NCBI RefSeq assembly: GCF_014698445.1
Contig: NZ_JACJSZ010000006.1
Location: 57,133-121,132 of the forward strand
Direction of reading: 5' to 3'
DNA from: Microcystis elabens FACHB-917
GTDB lineage: Bacteria; Cyanobacteriota; Cyanobacteriia; PCC-6307; Cyanobiaceae
DNA: 64,000 nt
This document shows, piece after piece, positions 35,076 to 46,148 of the stretch (its first letter is position 1; each line of letters begins with the position of its first letter). The notes beneath the pieces are model-generated. The model was not told where the DNA came from and did not search any database. It worked only from the letters and a program-made list of their open reading frames with translations. A program made the translations under genes and the position numbers.

Positions 35076-36431
35076 TCAGGCGGCGGGGGCTGACGGGAGG
35101 GGGCGCTGCACGGCGATCGGACCCGCCGCGGTGAGGATCCGGGACAGTGCGGCGAGGCTACAGCTCTCACCCGGCTCCACCCGCCGGCTGCGGCCATCGG
35201 CGGTCTCGACGCTCCAGGCGGAGGCCGAGAGGTTGCAGAGCCCCAGCCGGCGGGGCTCCTGGGGATGGGCCACCACCCGGGCGAGGGGCCGCCGCAGATC
35301 CTCTCCAGCCAGGGCATCGAAGTGGTGGTGGTGCAGCTCGTTGTCCGGGGCGGCCAGCACCGGGCCCCGGGGCAGGACCAGCGTGATCGGTTGGGGCAGG
35401 GGGCTGCCGCAGCTCCAGCACAGCGCCGGAGCTCCCGGGGCCTGGAAGTTCTCCTGGCCGCAGGCGGGGCAGAGGGTGCGCTGATCGAGGCTGCGGGCCA
35501 GCTCCTGCCTCCACTGGCCGGTGAGGGTGCGGCGGGACGGCTGCTTCATGCCGCGGCAGAAGGTCTGCTCGAACAGCGCCTGGAGGGGGCGGGGGTAGAT
35601 GGGCCAGGTGATCAGGGCCGCCGCATGTTCGATCGGGTCGGGCCGGTTGCGGGCGTCCACCGGATCGAAGATGAACACCGGGTCCTCGCCATAGAGGCGC
35701 CGGCGGGCCGGCTCATCGAGGCAGCGGATCGCCAGCTCCATCTGCCCCTTGAAGGGGTCGTGGCGGGTGAGCAGCCGGAACAGCAGCACCGCCAGGGAGA
35801 AGAGGTCGCTGTCGGCGCCGGGCCGCGCCTGGCCCAGCAGCACCTCCGGGGCCATGAAGCCCGGGGTGCCGAGCACGGCCCCCTGGTCGGCCCCGTCCAC
35901 CGCGACGTTGTCGTTGTCGCAGATGAGGATGGCGCCGGCGCCAGGCTCCAGGAAGAGGTTGCCCAGGGAGACGTCCTTGTAGCAGAGGCCCTCCAGGTGG
36001 AGGGCGTGGAAGGCGTCGGCGAGGCCGAAACAGGCCCGCAGCACCTGGCGCAGGCCGATCGCCAGCCGGCCGGCGGCATGCTCGCTGGCCCCCACGTAGG
36101 TGGCGGGCCGCAGGGGCATGAGGTAGCCGAAGCTCTCCTCGCGGATGCGGATCAGGGGGCGGCTGGCGGGGCTGGCCCGCAGCAGGGCGATCGGCCAGAG
36201 AAAGGCGTCGTTCGGCGCCGTCGCGCGGATGCTGGCCGCCAGGCGCCGCTCCAGGGCGCCGTCGCGGGCGATGCAGGCCGGCAGGTACCACTTCAGGGCC
36301 AGCCGCTCCCCCTCCAGCTCCACCTCGTACACCTGGCCCTGGGTGCCGCCCCCGAGGCCGCGGACGATCCGCAGCGGCGCGGCCAGACCCTCGAAGACGA
36401 GGCTGGTCCCCTCCGGCAGGATCCAGTTCAT
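35076..36431 (-). CDS. Ser/Thr kinase-like protein with C-terminal zinc ribbon
   Basis: A 451-residue protein starting MNWILPEG. The kinase fold (about 15-310) has a glycine loop GLGGGTQGQVYEVEL, the ATP lysine in LALKWYLPA, catalytic loop YKDVSLGNLFLE (HRD replaced by YKD, Asp kept) and LICDNDNVAVDG in place of DFG. The activation segment is GTPGFMAPEVLLG. A zinc ribbon with CPAC and CWSC pairs follows, then a beta-rich tail with NLSASAWSVETADG. This is the kinase of the TerY-P triad, and the altered HRD/DFG motifs are common in that group. Confidence 0.85.
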   Translation of the reverse strand: MNWILPEGTSLVFEGLAAPLRIVRGLGGGTQGQVYEVELEGERLALKWYLPACIARDGALERRLAASIRATAPNDAFLWPIALLRASPASRPLIRIREESFGYLMPLRPATYVGASEHAAGRLAIGLRQVLRACFGLADAFHALHLEGLCYKDVSLGNLFLEPGAGAILICDNDNVAVDGADQGAVLGTPGFMAPEVLLGQARPGADSDLFSLAVLLFRLLTRHDPFKGQMELAIRCLDEPARRRLYGEDPVFIFDPVDARNRPDPIEHAAALITWPIYPRPLQALFEQTFCRGMKQPSRRTLTGQWRQELARSLDQRTLCPACGQENFQAPGAPALCWSCGSPLPQPITLVLPRGPVLAAPDNELHHHHFDALAGEDLRRPLARVVAHPQEPRRLGLCNLSASAWSVETADGRSRRVEPGESCSLAALSRILTAAGPIAVQRPLPSAPAA

Positions 36432-37177
36432 GGCCGCCTCCCGGCCGGCGCCGCCGCCGCCATCGCCCGGCGGATGCCGTTGCGGTGGGCCAGGGCCGTT
36501 TCGAGGCTGTCGAAGCGATGGCGGTAGGCCAGGCCGTCCTGGAGCGTCACCTCCAGCAGATGCTCCCAGCGGGAGCCCAGCACGATCCAGCCCGCCAGCA
36601 CCCCCACCTGCAGCGGCCAGAACAGCCAGGGGAAGGGGAGCAGCAGCAGCCCGCCCAGGCAGAGCAGCAGCCACCAGCTGAAGGCCTGGGGATGGCGCCG
36701 GCGGCTGCGCACGTAGGCCGAGCGGATCCGCGCCAGGGGGAGGGAACGGCCGGCGAAATCCAGCTGGCCGGCCACCGCCGTCGGCACCGGCGCCGGCGCC
36801 GTTCGCCCCCGGGTGGCGGCGGAGACGGCAGGGGCCGCCGGGGGGGCAGCGGCGGGTGGGCTGCCGCCGGCGCGGAACTGGAGCACCGGCCCGTTCAGGC
36901 CCAGGCGGATCTCGTCGCCGTCGGAGAGGGGGCGGCAGTCCTTCAGCCGGGCACCTTCGAGCCAGGTGCCGTTGGCGCTGCCCTGGTCGCAGAGCAGCCA
37001 TTGGCCCGCCCTGGTGCGCGACACCCGCACCAGGGCGTGGCGGCGCGAGACGCCCCGGGCCTCGGCGAGGCAGAGGCCACAGGCGGGGTCGCGGCCGATG
37101 GCGAGGGGCGTGCGGGGATCCAGCTGCACGCTGCGGCCGGGATCGTCGCGCAGCACCAGGCGGGGGGGGGAGCTCAT
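36428..37177 (-). CDS. FHA-domain membrane protein
   Basis: A 249-residue protein. Its FHA domain (about 5-100) has LAIGRDPACGLCL, GVSRRHALVRV and DQGSANGTWLEGARL, the standard phosphothreonine-binding loops (GR, SRxH, NG). A Pro/Ala linker leads to two TM segments (FSWWLLLCLGGLLLLPFPWLF and VGVLAGWIVLGS) and a short C-terminal helical tail. Its ATGA overlap with the kinase gene suggests it reads that kinase's products at the membrane. Confidence 0.85.
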   Translation of the reverse strand: MSSPPRLVLRDDPGRSVQLDPRTPLAIGRDPACGLCLAEARGVSRRHALVRVSRTRAGQWLLCDQGSANGTWLEGARLKDCRPLSDGDEIRLGLNGPVLQFRAGGSPPAAAPPAAPAVSAATRGRTAPAPVPTAVAGQLDFAGRSLPLARIRSAYVRSRRRHPQAFSWWLLLCLGGLLLLPFPWLFWPLQVGVLAGWIVLGSRWEHLLEVTLQDGLAYRHRFDSLETALAHRNGIRRAMAAAAPAGRRP

Positions 37178-37458
37178 GGCGGATCGTCCAGCGCACCGCC
37201 GCGGCGACCGAGACGGCGGTCGGCCGGGAACCGTCCCCACCAGCCCACCGGTTCCCCCTCCCGCCAGGGGATGACCCGCCCGGGGAACAGGAGCGCCAAG
37301 GTGGCCAGGGCCAGCGCCACCAGCAGCAGCAGCAGCAGCACCCAGCCCGGGATCGCCCCCACCCAGGTGGCGGCGAAGCTGGCCCGCACCGCGTACACCC
37401 CGATGGTCAGGGCGGTCCAGATGCGGAAGGGTGCCCATGGATCCCGGCGTTGCTCCAC
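37174..37458 (-). CDS. small two-TM membrane protein
   Basis: About 94 residues from a GTG (VEQRRDPWAPFRIW), preceded by GGAG. Two hydrophobic segments (IWTALTIGVYAVRASFAATW and WVLLLLLLVALALATLALLF) lead to a basic C-terminus. It overlaps the FHA gene start by 4 bp and faces the FHA-PBP gene. Function unknown; the context suggests the same signalling cluster. Confidence 0.5.
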   Translation of the reverse strand: MEQRRDPWAPFRIWTALTIGVYAVRASFAATWVGAIPGWVLLLLLLVALALATLALLFPGRVIPWREGEPVGWWGRFPADRRLGRRGGALDDPP

Positions 37459-37517
37459 CTGGCCGGCCGCTCCGATCGCTGCGGGTAGCGTATGGGAGCA
37501 AGGCGGTCGGGCCAGGG

Positions 37518-39833
37518 ATGGTGGGGACGACGGAGCAGGCGTCGCCGGGCGGCGGCACCCCACCCAGCGCCGCACCTGCCACCTCTGCTGAGGCCGCAGC
37601 CAGCGAATCCCCCGGCGCACCGGCCGGGCCCGCCGGCTGGGCCGGCCTCTGGCGGGCCCTGCGAGCCCCTTCGGCGAGCGGCCGCCGCCACGATCTGGCG
37701 ACGGCCCTGGGGGGGCTGCGGCACCACGACGCCTGGCTGGAGCTCTGGATCGGCGGCCGCTGCCGGCGGCGCCTGGCCCTGGAGGGGGGCCGCTACCGCA
37801 TCGGCCGGGATCCCTTCTGCGAGCTCCTGGCCGACGCGACCGGCGTCAGCAGGGTGCACGCCATCGTGGAACAGGAACGGCCCGGCGATCGGGACTACGT
37901 GGGCGAGGACTTCGGTTCGGCCAACGGTCTGTTCCATCGGGACCGCCGCATCCGCGCCATCCGCCTGCGGGACGGGGACCGGCTCCAGCTGGGCTCGCCG
38001 CTCAAGGGGGAGGCGCCCACCCTGGTGTACCGCCATCCGCGCAGCCCCCTGGGGAAGCTGGTGCACTGGGGTGCCGTCGGCGCCCTGGTGGGCTCGGGCG
38101 TCGCCCTGGGGGGCCTGCTGCTGGCCACCACCGTCGCCGGCGGGTCCTCGATCCGCTCGGTGAGCGGGCCGGTGAAGGTGTTCTCCACTGACGGCCGCCA
38201 GATCGATGCGGCCGAGGGCTCCTCCACGGCCCTGCCCCGCCTGGCCGACTACCCCCTGCACCTGCGCCAGGCCCTGATCGCCTCCGAGGATTCGCGCTTC
38301 GGCTGGAACAGCGGCATCGACCTGTTCGGCACCCTGCGCTCCCTGGTGCAGGGCACCGGCGGCGGCAGCGGCCTGACCCAGCAGGTGGCCCGCATGGTCT
38401 ATCCGGCCGTCGGCACCGACGTGTCGGTGGCGCGCAAGCTGCGGGAGCTGTGGGTGGCCTGGCAGCTGGAGGCGGGCTTCAGCAAGAACCGGATCCTCAA
38501 GATGTACCTCGACCGGGCCTACCTGGGGCTGGGGGCGGAGGGGTTCGAGCAGGCGGCCCAGCTCTACTTCCGCAAGTCGGCCAGCGCCCTCGACGTGGCG
38601 GAGTCGGCGTTCCTGGTGGGGCTGCTGCCCAGCCCCAACGGCTACAGCCCCTGCAACCGCGAGAACCCCACCTGGGGCCGGGAGCGCCGCGACCTGGTGC
38701 TGGGGCGGATGCACGCCGAGGGCTATCTCTCCGACCAGGCGCTGATCGACGCCCGCCGCCGGCCGCTGAACATCGACCCCTCCGCCTGCCGCGCCTCCAC
38801 CTATTCCAGCTACCCCTTCTTCAGCGACTACGTGATCGGCGAGCTGGAGGGGCGGCGCTTCGCCCTCGATCTGAGCAGTCCGGAGGCCCGGGGCAACTAC
38901 GCGGTGATCAGCAGCATCGATCCGCGCCTGCAGGCCATCGCCCAGAAGCAGCTGAAGGCGTTCCTCGAGGGGCCGGGGGGGAGGGCCGGGCTCACCCAGG
39001 GCGCCCTGATCTCGATCGACTACGCCACCGGCGCCATCCTGGCCTACGTCGGCGGCGGCGACTACAGCCGTTCGAGCTTCGATCGGGTGCAGGCCCTGCG
39101 TCAGCCCGGATCCACCTTCAAGCTGTTCGCCTTCCTGGCGGCCCTGGAGGCGGGGGCGAAGGCCGGCGATGCGGTCTCCTGCGCCCCCCTCTCCTACGTG
39201 GCCGGCTGCCGGGGCGGGGGCGGCAGCACCAGCGTGGGGACGGGCTTCGCCCGCTCGGAGAACGTGGTGGCCCTGCGGCTGGCCCAGCAGGCCGGCCTCG
39301 ACAAGGTGGTGGCCAAGGCCCGCCAGCTCGGCATCAGCACCCCGATGGAGGAGAGCTTCTCGATGGTGCTGGGCGGCAAGGAGACCTTCCTCTACGAGCT
39401 GGCCCGGGCCTATGCCGTGGTGGCCAACGGCGGCCGCTCGGTGCCCCTGCACGGCGTGACGCGCATCTACGACCTGGGCATCTGCGGCTCGGTCCGCTCC
39501 CTGGACACCTGCCCGGCCGCCGGCGTCACCACACCGATCGGCGAGAAGCCCCAGCAGCTGATCGAACCGGCGGTGGCCGCCGGGATGGATGCCCTGCTGC
39601 GGGGGGTGGTGAGCGGCGGCACCGGCCGCGCCGCCGCTGTGGTGGAGGATGCCCGCGGCAAGACCGGCACCACCGACAACGGCGTCGATGTGCTGTTCGT
39701 GGGCTACTCCCCCTCCAGCCGCATCCTCACTGGCATCTGGATGGGCAACGACGACAACCGCCCCGCCGAGGCCGCCTCCGGCGCCCTGGTCGCGCAGCTC
39801 TGGGGCCAGTACATGCGCGCCCTGGCGGGCTGA
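37518..39833 (+). CDS. class A penicillin-binding protein with N-terminal FHA domain
   Basis: A 771-residue protein. After a Pro/Ala leader, an FHA domain (about 70-170: GRYRIGRDPFCELLADATGVSRVHAIV, FGSANGLFHRDR) precedes a TM (WGAVGALVGSGVALGGLLLAT). A GT51 glycosyltransferase follows (ALIASEDSRFGWNSGIDLFG, GGSGLTQQVARMV, KNRILKMYLDRAYLG). The transpeptidase has its nucleophile Ser in QPGSTFKLF, SENV as the second motif and KTGTT as the third. FHA fusion links peptidoglycan synthesis to Thr phosphorylation, consistent with the divergent kinase/phosphatase/FHA genes. The ATG chosen follows CAGGG. Confidence 0.92.
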   Translation: MVGTTEQASPGGGTPPSAAPATSAEAAASESPGAPAGPAGWAGLWRALRAPSASGRRHDLATALGGLRHHDAWLELWIGGRCRRRLALEGGRYRIGRDPFCELLADATGVSRVHAIVEQERPGDRDYVGEDFGSANGLFHRDRRIRAIRLRDGDRLQLGSPLKGEAPTLVYRHPRSPLGKLVHWGAVGALVGSGVALGGLLLATTVAGGSSIRSVSGPVKVFSTDGRQIDAAEGSSTALPRLADYPLHLRQALIASEDSRFGWNSGIDLFGTLRSLVQGTGGGSGLTQQVARMVYPAVGTDVSVARKLRELWVAWQLEAGFSKNRILKMYLDRAYLGLGAEGFEQAAQLYFRKSASALDVAESAFLVGLLPSPNGYSPCNRENPTWGRERRDLVLGRMHAEGYLSDQALIDARRRPLNIDPSACRASTYSSYPFFSDYVIGELEGRRFALDLSSPEARGNYAVISSIDPRLQAIAQKQLKAFLEGPGGRAGLTQGALISIDYATGAILAYVGGGDYSRSSFDRVQALRQPGSTFKLFAFLAALEAGAKAGDAVSCAPLSYVAGCRGGGGSTSVGTGFARSENVVALRLAQQAGLDKVVAKARQLGISTPMEESFSMVLGGKETFLYELARAYAVVANGGRSVPLHGVTRIYDLGICGSVRSLDTCPAAGVTTPIGEKPQQLIEPAVAAGMDALLRGVVSGGTGRAAAVVEDARGKTGTTDNGVDVLFVGYSPSSRILTGIWMGNDDNRPAEAASGALVAQLWGQYMRALAG

Positions 39834-39834
39834 G

Positions 39835-40938
39835 TCAGCCCAGCCAGCCCAGACTCCGGCCCAGTTCCTGGGCGCGGGTCACCAGGGCCCAGGCGATGCC
39901 GGCCAGGGTTCCCCAGCACCAGGGGCTGCTCAGCAGCCGGGCCAGGGGGGTGCTGGTGTCCTGGGGATCGCGGCGGGGCAGCTGCCAGCCCAGCTGCAGC
40001 GCCCCGTAGACCACCAGCAGCACCCAGGCCGGGATGTCGACCGGATCGAGCCGGAAGGGGTGGACCTTCCAGTGCAGCAGGCTGAGGGTGCAGGCCAGGG
40101 CAATGAGGGCGGCGATGGGCCCGGAGGCACCGTCCCACTGCCGCAGCACCCTGGCCCGCCGGGCCACCAGCACCGCCGGCGCCGTGGTGGCCAGAGCGGT
40201 GAGGACATAACGCAGCAGCAGGGAGGAGAGGGGCAGGGGCGAGCCCCCCAGCACGATCACCAGGATCCCCAGGTTGAGCAGGGCCTCGCCGTTGGCGACA
40301 TGGATCCAGGGGGCGGTGATCCAGCACCAGGCCCGACGCGGATCGCCGCTGGCCTCCAGGGTCAGGGGCCAGCGGCGGCGCAGCCCCTTCAGGGGGCCGA
40401 GGGCCAGGGCCTGGAGCAGGGCCAGGGCCCCCGCCAGCACGAGGCCGCTCCTCCAGCCCCAGGGATCGAAGAACCAGCGGTCGAGTTCACCGCCGGCCCA
40501 GAACAGCACCGGAGCCGACGCGGCGGCCAGGGCCAGCCCGGGGCCGAGGGGCCGCAGGCTCTCCAGCGGCCCCAGGGGAAGGGGCAGGGCGGCCCCAGGG
40601 GAGCTGGAGGCCGCTGGGGCAGCGCCGGGCCTGGAGGGGGCCACGCCGGAGCAGGCCTCGAGCAGGTCGAGCAGCTCGGCCAGCACCGGCGGCGCGTAGA
40701 TCCCGGCCAGATGGTTGCTGAGGGCGGCGATCGCGCTGCGCTGGGGGCCCCCCTGCTGCTGCAGCACCCGCTGGAGCAGGGGTTGGCTGGCCAGATCCCG
40801 CACGGGACCACGCAGGTTTTCCTCCGCCCCTAGGGCGTCGATCAGGCGGTTGGCCAGGACCTGGGGGTTGTCCAGACTGACGGAGCCGGTGGTGATCCAC
40901 TGGCGCAGCTGCAGACCCAGCTCCCGACCCTTGCCCAT
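39835..40938 (-). CDS. rhomboid-like membrane protein, probably inactive protease
   Basis: A 367-residue protein. A helical N-terminal region of about 130 residues precedes about six TM segments. The order resembles rhomboids: WITAPWIHVANGEALLNLGILV corresponds to the TM2 HVxxxHLxxN region and WDGASGPIAALIAL to the TM4 GASG catalytic Ser. In the last TM (SPWCWGTLAGIAWAL) the place of the catalytic His in HxxGxxxG is taken by Trp. It may be a pseudoprotease. Alternatively it is a membrane protein only superficially like rhomboids. Confidence 0.6.
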   Translation of the reverse strand: MGKGRELGLQLRQWITTGSVSLDNPQVLANRLIDALGAEENLRGPVRDLASQPLLQRVLQQQGGPQRSAIAALSNHLAGIYAPPVLAELLDLLEACSGVAPSRPGAAPAASSSPGAALPLPLGPLESLRPLGPGLALAAASAPVLFWAGGELDRWFFDPWGWRSGLVLAGALALLQALALGPLKGLRRRWPLTLEASGDPRRAWCWITAPWIHVANGEALLNLGILVIVLGGSPLPLSSLLLRYVLTALATTAPAVLVARRARVLRQWDGASGPIAALIALACTLSLLHWKVHPFRLDPVDIPAWVLLVVYGALQLGWQLPRRDPQDTSTPLARLLSSPWCWGTLAGIAWALVTRAQELGRSLGWLG

Positions 40939-40967
40939 GGCCGCGGCGTGCCGGCTGGCGGGGGCGA

Positions 40968-41375
40968 TCAGGCGCCCTTGCTGGCCTGGAGACGGGCGCG
41001 GGCGCGGGCCAGAGCCTGCTGGGCCTTCACCTTCTCGGGGCTGGGCTCGGAGCCTTCCAGCGCCGCGGCGGCCTGCTGGGCGGCCTCGAAATCGCTCTGG
41101 GCGGCGGCGGCATCGATGCCGCTGCCCAGCTCGGCGCCGTTGACGAGCACGGTGACCTCATTGGCCACCACCTCGGCGAAGCCACCCATCAGGGCGATCG
41201 ACTGCCAGGTGCCCCCCTCCCGCACGCGTAGCACGCCGCTGTCGAGAGCGGTGAGCATGGAGACGTGGCCGGTGAGGATGCCGAGCTGGCCGGTGGTGCC
41301 GGGCAGAATGACCTCGTCGGCGGTGCCGTCGAAGACGTTTTGATCGGGGGCGAGGACGCGCAGGGTGAGGGTCAT
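40968..41375 (-). CDS. atpC: ATP synthase F1 epsilon subunit
   Basis: A 135-residue protein with the typical N-terminal beta barrel (LTLRVLAPDQNVFDGTADEVILPGTTGQLGILTGHVSMLTALDSG) and a C-terminal two-helix domain (AAQSDFEAAQQAAAALEGSEPSP, KAQQALARARARLQ). It regulates F1 ATPase activity. In cyanobacteria this gene is often named atpE and stands with the beta gene apart from the other atp genes, as here. Confidence 0.95.
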   Translation of the reverse strand: MTLTLRVLAPDQNVFDGTADEVILPGTTGQLGILTGHVSMLTALDSGVLRVREGGTWQSIALMGGFAEVVANEVTVLVNGAELGSGIDAAAAQSDFEAAQQAAAALEGSEPSPEKVKAQQALARARARLQASKGA

Positions 41376-41388
41376 GGGGTGTGCCGGA

Positions 41389-42915
<1,527 letters not shown>

Positions 42916-42999
42916 TTACCACCGCAGGGGGCCTGGGGGGCTGCGGTTCGGTCACCCGCACAGCCCGGGGATGGTGGACAGGCACGGACGCCATCTAGT

Positions 43000-43026
43000 T
43001 TGGCAATCGAAAGGCGTGAGTGCCAA
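43000..43026 (+). promoter_or_regulatory. CIRCE operator (HrcA binding site) upstream of groES
   Basis: TTGGCAATC, a 9-nt spacer, then GAGTGCCAA. The right half is a near-consensus CIRCE arm (consensus GAGTGCTAA) and the left half pairs with it except for one base. The site lies 77 bp before the groES ATG. HrcA would repress groESL here and release it on heat shock. Confidence 0.85.
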
Positions 43027-43102
43027 CTCGCCCTTTTCCAGCGACGCGCCGGCCCCGGTCGTCACCCGTCGCTGCCTTCGCGTCCATCCATCGCGTCAAT
43101 TC

Positions 43103-45111
<2,009 letters not shown>

Positions 45112-45161
45112 TCGCCCCAGTGCTCAGCGTCGGATCTCCGGTCCTTCGTTTTCCGTTTCAG

Positions 45162-45186
45162 GCGCCCCCGCGGGGGCGCTTTTTTT
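45162..45186 (+). terminator. rho-independent terminator of groESL
   Basis: GCGCCCCC-GC-GGGGGCGC forms an 8-bp GC stem followed directly by seven T. It lies about 50 bp after the groEL stop. Confidence 0.9.
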
Positions 45187-45232
45187 GCCTTCGCGTCCGT
45201 CCCGACGATGATCGGAGACTGGAGAGCCGGAC

Positions 45233-45622
45233 ATGCACCCGACCACCGCCATCGACACCGCCGGCGTCACCACGACGGCCTTACTGATCGACGCCATCCC
45301 CGAGCCCCTGCGGCCGGAACTGGTGCCGGCTCTGAGCCAGCTCGTGCAGGAGCTCCACCCGGAAGGGCTGTGGCTGTTCGGCAGCTGGGCACGCGGCAGC
45401 GCCACACGTCGATCGGATGTGGACCTGCTGGTGATGGGCCTGGCAGATCGGCGGCTGCTTGAGGCCTACGACTCCGTCTTGACCGTGCTGCAGAGGTGCC
45501 CCCTGCCGATACAGCCACTTGTGGCGGCTCCCGCTCTGCTGGCACAACATGGCGACGCCCCGTTCTGGCGTTCGGTCAAGGCGGACGCGATACCCCTGCT
45601 GAAAGGAAGTCATTTTCCATGA
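45233..45622 (+). CDS. MNT-type nucleotidyltransferase antitoxin
   Basis: A 129-residue minimal nucleotidyltransferase. The motif LWLFGSWARGSATRRSDVDLLV gives the GSx10DxD active site. In HEPN/MNT type VII pairs this protein modifies (AMPylates) and silences the HEPN toxin. Its TGA overlaps the ATG of the HEPN gene. Confidence 0.85.
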   Translation: MHPTTAIDTAGVTTTALLIDAIPEPLRPELVPALSQLVQELHPEGLWLFGSWARGSATRRSDVDLLVMGLADRRLLEAYDSVLTVLQRCPLPIQPLVAAPALLAQHGDAPFWRSVKADAIPLLKGSHFP

Positions 45623-46017
45623 GCCAGGAAAAGGCGCGCCAACGGGCACAGCTGTGGTTGCGTCAGGCCAAGGATGATCTCCAGGCCGCTTCGATGCTGC
45701 ACCAGGGTGGCCAGGCCGCGCAGGCCTGTTTCCTCGCCCAGCAGGTGGGTGAAAAAGCACTGAAGGCACTGCTGGCCGCTGAGGACCGTGATCTGCGCAG
45801 CCATTCGCTGACGGCACTGTTGAGGGAACTCGGTGGGCAGAACCATGAGCTGTGGCAGCGGGAAGCCCGGTTGCTCGACAAGCTCTATGCCCCCACCCGG
45901 TATCCGGATGCGCTCGGGGATGAGGCACCAGTAGATGTTTTCGGCCCGGAGGATGGGGCGGCCGCCCTGGGAGCCGCCGAGCGCCTGCTGAGCTGGGCAC
46001 GTCAGGCCCTGGCCTGA
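45619..46017 (+). CDS. HEPN-domain toxin
   Basis: A 132-residue all-helical protein starting MSQEKARQRAQLWLRQAKDDLQA, with CFLAQQVGEKALKALLA. The putative RNase motif Rx4H is RDLRSH. HEPN proteins of this kind cleave RNA when not neutralised by the MNT partner encoded immediately upstream. It marks the left edge of the defence island. Confidence 0.83.
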   Translation: MSQEKARQRAQLWLRQAKDDLQAASMLHQGGQAAQACFLAQQVGEKALKALLAAEDRDLRSHSLTALLRELGGQNHELWQREARLLDKLYAPTRYPDALGDEAPVDVFGPEDGAAALGAAERLLSWARQALA

Positions 46018-46148
46018 CTGGTCATTCGCACAAAACGCCCCCACGGCTCAACACCGGAGCACCACACTGGGCAGATCCGGGCACCGCTGCCAGGCTGACC
46101 CCACCCAGCACGGCCCCTCCATTCTTTGCCTGCCTCATTCCACCTCTG

